From NCBI GenBank assembly GCA_947499615.1, contig CANMOP010000006.1, positions 1 to 64,000 on the forward strand: 64,000 nucleotides of DNA, given 5' to 3'. Of this stretch, positions 17,132-27,080 are shown one piece after another (position 1 is the stretch's first letter; each line of letters begins with the position of its first letter). The notes under the pieces are model-generated. The model had not been told where the DNA came from. It was given only the letters and a program-made list of their open reading frames with translations, and did not search any database. The position numbers and the translations under genes were made by a program. The stretch is from RH-chloro-G1 sp003670575. Lineage in GTDB: Bacteria > Chloroflexota > Dehalococcoidia > UBA2979.

Positions 17132-19684
17132 CTAGTGCGTCTCCACCACCACGTCTTCCGCGTAGCGCCGCACGAGCGCGCGCACGCCCTCGTGTTCGGG
17201 GGCTTCGAGGTGGGGGTCGGCCTCGAGGAGCGCCTCGGCTTCCTCGCCGGCGGCGGCGATGAGGGTGGCGTCGAGGAGCGAGGCGACGTGCAGCGAGGGG
17301 ACGCCGGACTGGCGGGTCCCGAAGGTGTCGCCCGGTCCGCGCAGTTCGAGGTCGGCCTGCGCCAGCGCGAAGCCGTCGCGGGTGCGGGCGACGAGTGAGA
17401 GTCGCTCCTCTGCCTCGGCGCTCGGGTCGTCGGCGAGCAGGTAGCACGTCGAGGCCTGCAAGCCGCGCCCGACGCGGCCGCGAAACTGGTGCAGCTGCGC
17501 CATCCCGAAGCGGTCCGCACCCTCGATCACCATCACCGTCGCGTTCGGCACATCGATGCCGACCTCGACGACCGCCGTGGAGACGAGGATGACCGCCTCG
17601 TTGTTCGCGAAGCGCTGCATCACGCCGTCCTTGTCGCGGGAGGACATGCGGCCATGCAGCAGCGCGATGCGGTCGGCAAGGTCGGGGAACTCACGGGTGC
17701 GCAGGCGCTCGTACTCCTCCGTGGCGGCGCGGGAGGCGACGCTGTCTGAGCCCTCGACGAGGGGGCAGATCACGAAGCACTGGCGGCCTGCATCGATCTC
17801 GCGGCGGACGTGTGCGAACGCCTCGGCGCGGCGCTCGGGCGGCAGCCAATGCGTCTCGATCGGCGTGCGGCCGGGCGGCAACTCATCGATCACCGAGAGG
17901 TCGAGGTCGCCGTACAGCGTGAGCGCCAGCGTGCGCGGGATTGGGGTGGCGGTCATCACCAGCAGGTGCGGCGCGCCGCCCTTGTCGCGTAGCGCAGAGC
18001 GTTGCATCACGCCGAAGCGGTGTTGCTCATCGACGACTGCTAGGCCGAGGCGGTCGAACACGACGCCCTGCTGGATCAGCGCGTGCGTGCCGACCACGAT
18101 GTCCGCCGCCCCATGCTCGATCGCCTCCAGGGCGGCGCGACGCTCCTTGGCACGCGTCGCGCCGGTCAGCAGCACCACGCGCAACGGGTGGTCGAGGAAC
18201 CCCAGCGGCACCATGCCGGTGAGCGGGGGCGCGGGCTCGCCGGAGAGCAGCATGCAGATGGTGCGGAAGTGCTGCTCCGCCAGCACCTCGGTGGGCGCCA
18301 TCATTACCGCCTGCGTCCCTGCCGCCACCGCGCCAAGCATCGCCGCGAGCGCGACCACCGTCTTCCCGGAGCCGACGTCACCCTCGACGAGCCGCGCCAT
18401 CGGGATCGAGCGGTGCATGTCGTCGAGGATGTTGGCGAGCACGCGCTGCTGCGCGCCGGTCAGCGTATATGGCAGCGTCGCGAGGAACGCCTCGGCGGTG
18501 GCGCGCCCCTCGATCTGGGGGGCGTCGCCGGCCTCCTGCCAGGCGCGCTTGCGGCTGACCACGCCGACCTGTATCGCGAGCAACTCGTCGAACGCGAGGC
18601 GTCGACGAGCCTGCTCCAACTCCTCCGGGCTGTCCGGGTAGTGCGCCTGCTTGGTCGCCTCGATGGTGCCGAGCAAGCCACGGCGAGCGCGGACTGCGGG
18701 CGGGAGCGGATCGGCAAGGCGGTCGGCGAAGCGCTCCACGAGGGTGGCGAGAGTCTCGCGGAGGCGGCGCTGCGGCAGGCCCTCGGTCAGGTGGTACATC
18801 GGCACCATACGGCCGGTGTGGGTGCCGCCTGACCCATCATCCGAGAGTCGCTCGAACTCGGGATTGCTGAACGTCGGTCGGCCGCCGTACACCCCGACCG
18901 TCCCGGAGACCGCCAGCTCCATGCCCGAGTGCAGGTTGCGCGCGAGGAACGGCTGGTTGAACCAGATCAGGCGCACGCGTGCGCCGGTCTCGTCGGAGAG
19001 CCACGCTTCCGTGCTGCGCATGCGACCGCCTCGGCCCATGCGCGCCTCCTGCACCTTGTCGAGGGTGCCGCGCACGGTCTGCTCGACGCCCACTCGCAAT
19101 TGCGAGACGGGGACGCTGTGCGAAAAGTCGTGGTGGCGGTACGGGTAGTGGCAGAGCGCATCGGCGATGGTGCGGATGCCGAGCTTCTCGAGGCGGTCGA
19201 ACGTCGTTGCACCGAGGCGCAGCCCGGCCTGCCGGATCGGCAGCTCGAGTGCGGCGGGGCCCTCGGGGATCGTGGACTTTGGCGCACGGGGCGCGGCGGC
19301 AACGCGAGGTGCGCGCGGGGCGCTGGCCTTCGCCGCTCCGGCCGGGGTGCCAGCTCCGGTGGTGGCGAGCGCTCGAGGTGGGCGCACCGCGGAGGCGCGA
19401 CGTGCGCGGGGCGGGGTTGCGGTGAGCGCCGCCAGCGCCTCGGCGCGTTCGTGTGCGATGGTGGCGAGGGCGCGTCGAGCCCAGACGCGCCGCCCGTCCG
19501 GGTCGAGCTGGTGATAGCCGGCCGGCGGGAGCGCGGCGACCATGCGCAGGAGCGCGGAACCGGGTCGCTCTCCACGCGCTTCCGAGCGCAGCAGTGAGTC
19601 GATGCCGCCCTCCAGTGCGCTATCGGCGCAGCCGGTGAGCAGCTCACCCTCCAGTGCGATGCGCAGCCGGTCCAGGTCGGCCAT
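17132..19684 (-). CDS. recG: ATP-dependent DNA helicase RecG
   Basis: An 850-residue superfamily 2 helicase that remodels stalled forks and Holliday junctions. After an Ala/Pro-rich N-terminal extension of about 140 residues comes the wedge/OB domain (VPVSQLRVGVEQTVRGTLDK). Helicase motifs follow in order: GDVGSGKTVVALAAM (Walker A), MAPTEVLAEQH (Ia), VVDEQHRFGVMQR (DExH), VMTATPIPRTLAL (III), TAVVEVGIDVPNATVM (V) and HQFRGRVGRGLQ (VI). The C-terminus has LELRGPGDTFGTRQSG, the RecG signature (TRG) motif. It lies 13 bases after the DegV gene on the same strand, in an apparent operon fakA-fakB-recG. Confidence 0.95.
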   Translation of the reverse strand: MADLDRLRIALEGELLTGCADSALEGGIDSLLRSEARGERPGSALLRMVAALPPAGYHQLDPDGRRVWARRALATIAHERAEALAALTATPPRARRASAVRPPRALATTGAGTPAGAAKASAPRAPRVAAAPRAPKSTIPEGPAALELPIRQAGLRLGATTFDRLEKLGIRTIADALCHYPYRHHDFSHSVPVSQLRVGVEQTVRGTLDKVQEARMGRGGRMRSTEAWLSDETGARVRLIWFNQPFLARNLHSGMELAVSGTVGVYGGRPTFSNPEFERLSDDGSGGTHTGRMVPMYHLTEGLPQRRLRETLATLVERFADRLADPLPPAVRARRGLLGTIEATKQAHYPDSPEELEQARRRLAFDELLAIQVGVVSRKRAWQEAGDAPQIEGRATAEAFLATLPYTLTGAQQRVLANILDDMHRSIPMARLVEGDVGSGKTVVALAAMLGAVAAGTQAVMMAPTEVLAEQHFRTICMLLSGEPAPPLTGMVPLGFLDHPLRVVLLTGATRAKERRAALEAIEHGAADIVVGTHALIQQGVVFDRLGLAVVDEQHRFGVMQRSALRDKGGAPHLLVMTATPIPRTLALTLYGDLDLSVIDELPPGRTPIETHWLPPERRAEAFAHVRREIDAGRQCFVICPLVEGSDSVASRAATEEYERLRTREFPDLADRIALLHGRMSSRDKDGVMQRFANNEAVILVSTAVVEVGIDVPNATVMVIEGADRFGMAQLHQFRGRVGRGLQASTCYLLADDPSAEAEERLSLVARTRDGFALAQADLELRGPGDTFGTRQSGVPSLHVASLLDATLIAAAGEEAEALLEADPHLEAPEHEGVRALVRRYAEDVVVETH

Positions 19685-19697
19685 CAGGCGGCGCCCA

Positions 19698-20549
19698 TCA
19701 GTCGATTGGAGCGGGCGCGGACACCACCGCGATCGCGAGCACGCCCGGACCCACGTGTACGCCAATGACCGGCGTCACTCGCCCGAGGGTGATCGGCGCG
19801 TCTGGCGCGATCCCGTTCAGCCGCTGTACGAGGTACTCGAGGTCGTCCGGAGTGGTGGCATGTACGGCCATCGCCTCCGCGATCGGGCGGTACTCAGAGG
19901 CGCGGCGGATCAGTTCCTCGATCGCTCGTGCCTTGGTGCGCGCCCGGCCGACTGGCACCACCTCGCCATCGACAACGGTGAGCAGCGGCTTGAATTGCAG
20001 GAGCGAGCCGATGAGTTCCTGCGCGCGGCCAATGCGTCCGCCGCGTCGCAGGTACTCCAACGTGTCCACCATGATGAACAGGTGCGTGCGTCGGAACTGG
20101 TCCCGGGCCAGCGCCTCGATCGCGTCGACGGTTGCGCCGGCTTCCGCGGCCACCGCTGCGGCGATGACGCCGAGGCCCAACGCGAGCGATGCCATGCCTG
20201 AGTCGATATGGATGATGCGCACACCTTCGACGTCGGCGGCAGCCTGACGGGCGGACTCGATCGTCCGGCTGAGTTTCACGGAGACGTGGATGGAGACAAT
20301 CTCGGTTGCGCCCTCGTCGCGCAGGCGCTCGTAGGCCTCGCGGAAGGCGCCAACCGGCGGCTGCGAGGTGGTCGGCAGCTTTGGCTCCCGCACCAGGCGG
20401 CGGAAGAATCGCTCCGAGTTGATATCGACGCCATCCCGAAACTGTTCGTCGCCAAACATAACGAGAAGTGGCACCACCTCGATCTGGTGCAGTTCCGCGA
20501 TCTCGGGCGGAATGTCTGCGGTGGAGTCGGTGACAATGCGGATGCTCAC
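19698..20549 (-). CDS. DegV family fatty-acid-binding protein (FakB-like)
   Basis: A 283-residue two-domain DegV protein. IVTDSTADIPPEI at the N-terminus, TTSQPPVGAFREAYERL, SIHVSVKLSRTIESARQAA and a later IDSGMASLALGLG and RRGGRIGRAQELIGSLLQFKP are all DegV signatures; serines in SxKLS and T-S-Q-P contact the fatty-acid carboxylate in known structures. DegV proteins present fatty acids to the kinase FakA for phosphorylation. The kinase gene lies nine bases upstream on the same strand, supporting a FakAB pair. Which fatty acid it binds is not visible. Confidence 0.9.
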   Translation of the reverse strand: MSIRIVTDSTADIPPEIAELHQIEVVPLLVMFGDEQFRDGVDINSERFFRRLVREPKLPTTSQPPVGAFREAYERLRDEGATEIVSIHVSVKLSRTIESARQAAADVEGVRIIHIDSGMASLALGLGVIAAAVAAEAGATVDAIEALARDQFRRTHLFIMVDTLEYLRRGGRIGRAQELIGSLLQFKPLLTVVDGEVVPVGRARTKARAIEELIRRASEYRPIAEAMAVHATTPDDLEYLVQRLNGIAPDAPITLGRVTPVIGVHVGPGVLAIAVVSAPAPID

Positions 20550-20558
20550 GGGCCGAGT

Positions 20559-22202
20559 CTATTCGACCCCCGCGATGAAGGGGTAGTGCAGCTGGCCGCC
20601 TTCCAGGACTTCCACGATGAGGTTCGGTAGCGCGGCTTCGGTGATGGCGAAGACCCGATCGGCAGCGTCGATGGGGGAGCCGACGCCGAGGTACACCGTC
20701 ACGATCTCGGCATTGATGGGCGCCGCCACGCGGATGCCATCGACGAGCGCCGTCTCCAGGTCGTCGGCGCGCACGGCGAGGACGCCGTCGACCAGCGCGA
20801 TGGCGTCGCCCGTATTCACGGTGATCCCATCGATGGTTGCAGCCCGTGCCGCACGCGTTACCTCGACGGTGCGCACTGCGGCGCCGGCGGCGGACATCGC
20901 GGCCGCCACCTGAGCGGCGTCGCCCACTGAGGTGAAGGCGAGTGCGGCGCTCATGCCGGCGGCCACGCTGCGCGATGGGATGACGGTGACCCGCCCCGGA
21001 TCCGCTTCGGCAGCCTGCTGTGCAGTCAGCAGCACATCTTTATCGTTTGGGAGCAGCAGGACGTGCGCTGCTCCTGTGGCATGGATGGCGGCGATGAGTT
21101 CGCCGGCGCTGGGTTTGGTGTCGTTGGGACACTCGACGACCGTCGCGCCGAGCGCGTGGAACGCGGCGGCGATGCCGGGGCCGGCCGCGACGGCCACGAG
21201 GCCGAGACTCGCCGGTGGCGTGCCGTGGCTCGCTGTCTGCGCTGCGCGCCACGCGTCATGCTGGGCCTGCATGTTCTCCGTCTTCAGGGCGCCGACGACA
21301 CCTCGGGCGCGACCGGCGGTGATGGCGGGTTCCGGGTCGGCGATGTGGACATGGACGCGCAGCGTTTGTGCATCGCCGACGACCAGCAGCGACTCGCCGC
21401 GCAGCGCCGTCAACGCCGCCAATAGCGCCTCGCGATCGAGCGGTGCGCTGTCGGCTCCCGCATCGGCGTCTACGAGGTACTCGACGCAGTAGCCGTGACC
21501 CTCGTGCGGCACCGCCCGGAGTGCGACGGCGTCTTCGTGCATCGGGGGTGCCGCGGACAATGGCTCGCCCGCGAGCGATCGCCGCAGCCCCTCGAGGATC
21601 ACGGCGACCCCGAGCCCGCCGGCATCGACGACTCCCGCTTCGCGCAGTTGCGGCAGGAGGCCCGGGGTGCGGAGCACGCTCACCGCGGCTTCCGTGCACG
21701 CCACGGTCAGGACGACCAACGGGGTGGCCGCGCTGAGCCGGGACATGGCGCGCGCCGCCTCGGCCGCCTCTCGCAGCACGGTGAGCATTGTCCCCTCCAC
21801 CGGCTCGGTCAGCGCCGCGTAGGCAGCATCGGACGCCGCGATCAGGGCCTGGGCGAGGTCGGCGCCATCGAGGCTCGGCTGATCGCCGAGGCTGGTCGCC
21901 AGCCCGCGCAGCATCTGGGACAGGATGACTCCGCTGTTCCCTCGAGCGCCCAGCAGCGCGCCATGGGCCAGCGCGTCCGCCCAGGCGGTCATGGGGACGT
22001 TGTCACCGGGTGCCGTGTCAGGCTGCGCCTCGTTGGCGGCATCGAGCGCCGCACGCAGGGTCAGCAGCATATTCGTGCCGGTGTCGCCATCGGGTACGGG
22101 GTAGACGTTGATCGCGTTTACTGCGTCGCGATTGCGCGCCAGCCATTCGGCCGCGACCTCGAAGGCTGTGCGCAGCGCGTGGGCGTCGAGGCTGGATGCC
22201 AT
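20559..22202 (-). CDS. fakA: DAK2 domain fatty-acid kinase (FakA/YloV-like)
   Basis: A 547-residue protein. Residues about 1-200 are a DAK2 (dihydroxyacetone-kinase-like) ATP-binding domain with NAINVYPVPDGDTGTNMLLT, whose aspartates bind Mg-ATP, and HGALLGARGNSGVILSQML. A middle DAK1_2-type domain and a C-terminal DegV-like domain (EGGQLHYPFIAGVE at the very end) complete the FakA layout. With FakB it makes acyl-phosphate from exogenous fatty acids for phospholipid synthesis. It is divergent from rpmB, an arrangement also seen in Firmicutes near yloV. The ATG at 22202 is the only sensible start. Confidence 0.9.
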   Translation of the reverse strand: MASSLDAHALRTAFEVAAEWLARNRDAVNAINVYPVPDGDTGTNMLLTLRAALDAANEAQPDTAPGDNVPMTAWADALAHGALLGARGNSGVILSQMLRGLATSLGDQPSLDGADLAQALIAASDAAYAALTEPVEGTMLTVLREAAEAARAMSRLSAATPLVVLTVACTEAAVSVLRTPGLLPQLREAGVVDAGGLGVAVILEGLRRSLAGEPLSAAPPMHEDAVALRAVPHEGHGYCVEYLVDADAGADSAPLDREALLAALTALRGESLLVVGDAQTLRVHVHIADPEPAITAGRARGVVGALKTENMQAQHDAWRAAQTASHGTPPASLGLVAVAAGPGIAAAFHALGATVVECPNDTKPSAGELIAAIHATGAAHVLLLPNDKDVLLTAQQAAEADPGRVTVIPSRSVAAGMSAALAFTSVGDAAQVAAAMSAAGAAVRTVEVTRAARAATIDGITVNTGDAIALVDGVLAVRADDLETALVDGIRVAAPINAEIVTVYLGVGSPIDAADRVFAITEAALPNLIVEVLEGGQLHYPFIAGVE

Positions 22203-22325
22203 TACAAATGTCCTTCCGTCCCGGGTGGATCAACGGTGCCCGGTCCGAACCGCTGGACGGACGATTGGCCGCGATGCTAGGCTCTGTGACCACGGAAATC
22301 TACTGTTTCGTCAGGAGTGCCCGCC

Positions 22326-22541
22326 ATGGCGGCAGGTAAGTGTGACCTCTGCGACAAGGTTCCGGCATTTGGCCGGAACATCCGCCACCGACACTCGGGG
22401 CGGTGGGAGCGTAAGGCTCCGCGCACCAACCGACAGTTTCGCCCGAACGTCCAGAGCAAGCGAATGCTTGTGGGCGGTGTGTGGCGTCGAATGAACGTGT
22501 GCACGCGTTGTCTGCGCACGCTCATGAAGATGCCCGCGTAA
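22326..22541 (+). CDS. rpmB: 50S ribosomal protein L28
   Basis: A 71-residue basic ribosomal protein. MAAGKCDLCDKVPAFGRN at the start and a later CTRCLRTL give two C-x-x-C pairs, so this is the zinc-binding (C+) form. RHRHSGRWERKAPRTNRQFRPNVQ is the typical L28 body. AGGAG at 22313-22317 lies eight bases before the ATG at 22326, which settles the start. It is monocistronic, divergent from fakA and followed by a strong hairpin terminator. Confidence 0.96.
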   Translation: MAAGKCDLCDKVPAFGRNIRHRHSGRWERKAPRTNRQFRPNVQSKRMLVGGVWRRMNVCTRCLRTLMKMPA

Positions 22542-22568
22542 CCTCGACCACCAGGTCGATCGGTCGCT

Positions 22569-22594
22569 ACGCCCCGCGAGAGCGGGGCGTTTGT
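22569..22594 (+). terminator. Intrinsic terminator after rpmB
   Basis: ACGCCCCGC and GCGGGGCGT form a nine-pair stem around GAGA, followed by TTGTGTGT. It lies 27 bases after the rpmB stop in the expected orientation. Confidence 0.75.
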
Positions 22595-22627
22595 GTGTCC
22601 GGCAACTTCTTCCCCTACCGCCCGGAC

Positions 22628-22760
22628 GACCCCCACCCCAGCCCTCCCCCACTGCATCGAGGCGTCGCGGCTCCGGGCCGCAGCGGCAGGTGGGGGCGGG
22701 TAAGAGGCTTCTTCAGAACCCGCTCGCCAGCCTCGGGGAGAGGGGCAGGGGGGTGAGGGT
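22628..22760. repeat. Dispersed palindromic repeat, diverged modules A and B
   Basis: Starts with GACCCCCACCCCAGCC (module A left arm) and ends with GGGGAGAGGGGCAGGGGGG-type module B right arm. The centre has diverged, so neither hairpin is complete. It lies between convergent rpmB and rpe, and rpe ends only a few bases after it. Confidence 0.6.
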
Positions 22761-22762
22761 GC

Positions 22763-23455
22763 TTACCCAGCGGCGAGGGCGGCGCGTAGTCCCGCCAGCG
22801 CCTGCTGCGGCGTCTCACTGGCGTTGTAGACCGCGGAGCCGGCCACGAACTGGTCGACGCCCGCCGCGACGCACGCGGAGGCGTTGTGGGTCTTCACACC
22901 ACCATCCACCTCCAGCACGACGGCTCGGTCGAGCGTGGCGGTGATCGCGCGGAGCTGCACCACCTTGTCGAGGTGCTCGACGATCATCTCCTGCCCGCCG
23001 CGACCTGGATGCACGAGCATCACGATCACCTCGTCGAGCGTGGGGAGCAGTGAGGCGACGGCCGCGACCGGTGTGCCGGGGTTGATGGCGATGCCTGCGA
23101 GCAGGCCGAGGCGGTGTATCGCCTCGATGTGCGCGTGCGGCTTGCCGTCGGCCTCCAGATGGAAGACTAGGGTTTGTGCGCCCGCCTGCGCGAACGATTC
23201 GAAATGCTCCGACGGTCGGGCGACCATCATGTGCACCTCGATCGGGAGGGAGGTCGCCTTGCGCACCGCCTCGACGATCGAGGGGCCGAAGGAGAGTTGG
23301 GGCACGAACTGCCCGTCCATGATGTCCAGGTGGAAGAGGTCGGCACCGCCAGCCTCGGCGTCGCGAATCTGCTCGGCGAGCCGACCGAAGTCGGCGGTGA
23401 GGATCGATGGCGCGATGCCGATGTGTCGGCCGTGCGCGGCGTCGATTCCTGTCAT
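22763..23455 (-). CDS. rpe: Ribulose-phosphate 3-epimerase
   Basis: A 230-residue TIM-barrel enzyme that interconverts ribulose 5-phosphate and xylulose 5-phosphate. Seen are IAPSILTADFGRLAEQI, FHLDIMDGQFVPQLSFGP (metal-binding His and Asp), EVHMMVARPSEH, GIAINPGTP, MLVHPGRGGQ (usually V-N-PGFGGQ) and VLEVDGGVKTHNA with the second catalytic Asp. The family length is normal. Its ATG overlaps the argH stop in ATGA, so it is translated with argH although the pathways are unrelated. VHPGRGGQ in place of VNPGFGGQ is a small deviation at the phosphate-proximal loop. Confidence 0.93.
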   Translation of the reverse strand: MTGIDAAHGRHIGIAPSILTADFGRLAEQIRDAEAGGADLFHLDIMDGQFVPQLSFGPSIVEAVRKATSLPIEVHMMVARPSEHFESFAQAGAQTLVFHLEADGKPHAHIEAIHRLGLLAGIAINPGTPVAAVASLLPTLDEVIVMLVHPGRGGQEMIVEHLDKVVQLRAITATLDRAVVLEVDGGVKTHNASACVAAGVDQFVAGSAVYNASETPQQALAGLRAALAAG

Positions 23456-24861
23456 TCGCCGTCCTCCGCTGCGAGTCGTGCCCGTGCCGCGGCTCGCTCG
23501 AACGCGACTGCCTGTGGTGCGGTGCCGCCGATCGCGGAGCGCGCGGCGAGCGCCGAGTCGAGGTCGATCGCCAGCACGTCGGACTCGAATGCCGGGTGCG
23601 CGGCGCGGAACTCCTCGAGCGTGAGCGCGTCGAGGGTCTTGCCCTCGCGCTCGCAGCGCGCGACGAGCGCGCCGATGGCGGAGTGCGCCTCGCGGAAAGG
23701 CACGCCGCGCTTCGCGAGATAGTCCGCAAGGTCGGTCGCGAGCGCGAACCCGCCGACCGCTGCCTCGCGGCCGCGCTCAACGTTGAAGGCCAGGGCGGGC
23801 AGCATCGCGGCCGTGACGGCCAGCGAGGCGAGCAGCGTGTCCACGCTGTCGAACAGCGGTTGCTTGTCCTCCTGCAGGTCACGGTTGTACGCGAGCGGCT
23901 GCGCCTTCAACAGGGTGAGCGCCTGCACGAGGTTGCCGATCGCTCGTGCGCTCTTGCCGCGCACGAGTTCGGCGACGTCCGGATTCTTCTTCTGCGGCAT
24001 GATGCTCGACCCGGTGGCGAACGCGTCTGGCAGTCGGATCAGCGCGAACTCCGCCGTGGACCAGAGCACGATCTCCTCGGCGAGCCGCGAGAGGTGCAGC
24101 ATCGTGAGCGCGGCGGCGGCGTGCAGATCGATGACGAAGTCACGGTCGGCGACCGCATCCATCGAGTTGTGCGCGACGCTGTCGAAGCCGAGCTCGCGTG
24201 CGACCGACTCACGGTCGATGGGGTACGTCACGCCGGCCAGAGCGCCCGCGCCGAGCGGGAGCACGTTGGCGCGAGCGCGCGCCTGCGCCACGCGTTCGCT
24301 GTCGCGCGCGAACATCGCCTCGTACGCCTGCAGGTGATGCGCGAGCAGTACCGGCTGGGCGCGCTGTGTGTGTGTGTAGCCGGGCACGACCGTGCTCGCC
24401 TCGCGCTCCGCGACATCGAGTAGCGTGCCGCGCAGTGTGCGCAGCAGTTCGGCCGCGTCGTCGCAGGCCGCGCGCGCGAAGAGGCGCAGGTCGGTCGCCA
24501 CCTGGTCGTTGCGCGAGCGCGCGGTGTGGAGGCGGCCTGCGGCGGGGCCAATGCGCTCCGTGAGCGCGGCTTCGATGTTGAGGTGTATGTCCTCCCGGTC
24601 GGCGCGGAAGACGAAGCGGCCGACCTCGATCTCGACGCGGATCGCTTCGAGGCCGGCGATGATCGCGGCGGAGTCGGCGTCGGGGATGATCCCCTGCCGT
24701 CCGAGCATGCGCGCGTGCGCGATGGAGCCGGCGATGTCCTCGCGGTACAGGCGGCGGTCGAAGTCGATGGAGGCGGTGAAGGCCTCGACGAGCTCGTTGG
24801 TGGGCGCGTCGAAGCGCCCGCCCCACAGTTTGCCCGAGCCGCCGCCAGCGAGGTTCGTCAT
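23452..24861 (-). CDS. argH: Argininosuccinate lyase
   Basis: A 469-residue fumarase/aspartase superfamily enzyme that splits argininosuccinate to arginine and fumarate, the last step of arginine synthesis. It starts with KLWGGRFDAPTNELVEAFTAS, has HTARSRNDQVATDLRLFAR, PGYTHTQRAQPVLLAHHL and GSSIMPQKKNPDVAELVRG, the superfamily signature with the catalytic serine loop. The length and ends are normal. It is the most downstream of the arginine genes on this strand, separated from argG by mscL and hicB. A CAGAGGCG/CGCCTCTG hairpin lies in its leader at 24875-24899. Confidence 0.95.
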   Translation of the reverse strand: MTNLAGGGSGKLWGGRFDAPTNELVEAFTASIDFDRRLYREDIAGSIAHARMLGRQGIIPDADSAAIIAGLEAIRVEIEVGRFVFRADREDIHLNIEAALTERIGPAAGRLHTARSRNDQVATDLRLFARAACDDAAELLRTLRGTLLDVAEREASTVVPGYTHTQRAQPVLLAHHLQAYEAMFARDSERVAQARARANVLPLGAGALAGVTYPIDRESVARELGFDSVAHNSMDAVADRDFVIDLHAAAALTMLHLSRLAEEIVLWSTAEFALIRLPDAFATGSSIMPQKKNPDVAELVRGKSARAIGNLVQALTLLKAQPLAYNRDLQEDKQPLFDSVDTLLASLAVTAAMLPALAFNVERGREAAVGGFALATDLADYLAKRGVPFREAHSAIGALVARCEREGKTLDALTLEEFRAAHPAFESDVLAIDLDSALAARSAIGGTAPQAVAFERAAARARLAAEDGE

Positions 24862-25081
24862 GCGACGAGGCTAGCAGAGGCGACGCTCAACCGCCTCTGG
24901 TGGAGTTGTGTGGCGAGGCAGCGGGGCGGCGACGACGTTGCGGCACTCACTCGCGGGAGGCGGTTACTCGTCATGTACGCATCCGGTAGCATCGTGCCCA
25001 ATCGGAGCCACGAGCGTATGTCGGGTGTCGGCACGGCCCGAGGCATCGGGGCGGTGAACGGTGTCGGACCCGGATAGAGCG

Positions 25082-25318
25082 TCAGGCCGTTGCGACCTCG
25101 AGTTCCAGCAGCTCAACGGTCGCATCGCGCGCGGGCGCGGGCAGGCCCTCCTTGGCCAGCGCCTCGAGGTAGCCCGCGATCGCTTCGCGGGTCTGGGCGA
25201 TCGCCTCGTCGCGTGTGTCGCCGAACGTGGAGAGGCCGTCGAGAGCAGGCACGGTGGTGACCCAGACGTTATCGGTGGCGTCCCACTCGATCAGAACCTT
25301 GCAGCGGTAGGTGCTCAT
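25082..25318 (-). CDS. HicB family antitoxin-like protein, orphan
   Basis: A 78-residue protein of the HicB/UPF0150 partial RNase H fold: YRCKVLIEWDATDNVWVTTVPALDGLSTFGDT is the typical beta-hairpin core with the 'P.LPG..T.GDT..EA' pattern, followed by the helix RDEAIAQTREAIAGYLEAL. There is no C-terminal DNA-binding (ribbon-helix-helix or HTH) domain and no HicA toxin gene next to it, so it is an orphan. Solitary HicB-like proteins are common and need not belong to a toxin-antitoxin pair. Confidence 0.75.
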   Translation of the reverse strand: MSTYRCKVLIEWDATDNVWVTTVPALDGLSTFGDTRDEAIAQTREAIAGYLEALAKEGLPAPARDATVELLELEVATA

Positions 25319-25340
25319 AGCTTCGAGTATAGCCCGCGCC

Positions 25341-25745
25341 TTACGCCGTCAGCGTGCTGGTGCAGAACGCGCAGCGGCGAGCCTCGATGGGCACTTCGCT
25401 CAGACACTCGGGGCACTTGCGCGTCGTCGGGTCTGCGGGCGGCTCGTGTCGGGAGCGCTCGATGAGCAGGTTCATCGGCTTCACGATGAGGAAGAACACT
25501 ACGGCGGCGATGATGAGGAACTCGATGACCCCGTTCAGGAAGTCGCCATACAGGATCGCGCTGCCGTTGATGGGGAGCTTCAGCGCGGAGAAGTCCGGGG
25601 TGCCACCGGCTGCGGCGATCAGCGGGGTCATCAGGTCTTCAACCATCGCTTTGACTACGCCGCCAAACGCGGCGCCGATCACCACGGCGACGGCGAGATC
25701 GACGACGTTGCCGCGAAGCAGGAACTGGCGGAACTCGCGGATCAT
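25341..25745 (-). CDS. mscL: Large-conductance mechanosensitive channel with C-terminal zinc ribbon
   Basis: A 134-residue membrane protein that opens under membrane tension to release solutes. MIREFRQFLLRGNVVDLAVAVVIGAAFGGVVKAMVEDLMTPLI is the MscL N-terminal helix and first pore helix; FLIIAAVVFFLIVKPMNLL is the second. The tail departs from the E. coli form: it ends in CPECLSEVPIEARRCAFCTSTL, two C-x-x-C pairs forming a rubredoxin-like zinc ribbon in place of the plain helical bundle. This tailed form occurs in several high-G+C groups; what it does is not known. It lies between hicB and argG on the same strand. Confidence 0.93.
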   Translation of the reverse strand: MIREFRQFLLRGNVVDLAVAVVIGAAFGGVVKAMVEDLMTPLIAAAGGTPDFSALKLPINGSAILYGDFLNGVIEFLIIAAVVFFLIVKPMNLLIERSRHEPPADPTTRKCPECLSEVPIEARRCAFCTSTLTA

Positions 25746-25779
25746 GAGGTGCCTCCTCGCGGGGTAGCGATTGCTCGCG

Positions 25780-27021
<1,242 letters not shown>

Positions 27022-27080
27022 CGGATGCTCCTAGCGCCGTCCCAAATCGATGGGTGCGGCGGTATGCGGGACTGGTGTTG

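Noticed and set aside
24875..24899. Regulatory riboswitch or ArgR site in the argH leader
   Set aside because: There is an eight-pair hairpin with a nine-base loop, but no T tract, no ArgR-type consensus and no known motif; it is mentioned only in the argH entry.
25082..25318. HicAB toxin-antitoxin system
   Set aside because: Only a HicB-like protein is present. No HicA-like gene lies on either side, so a complete system is not supported.
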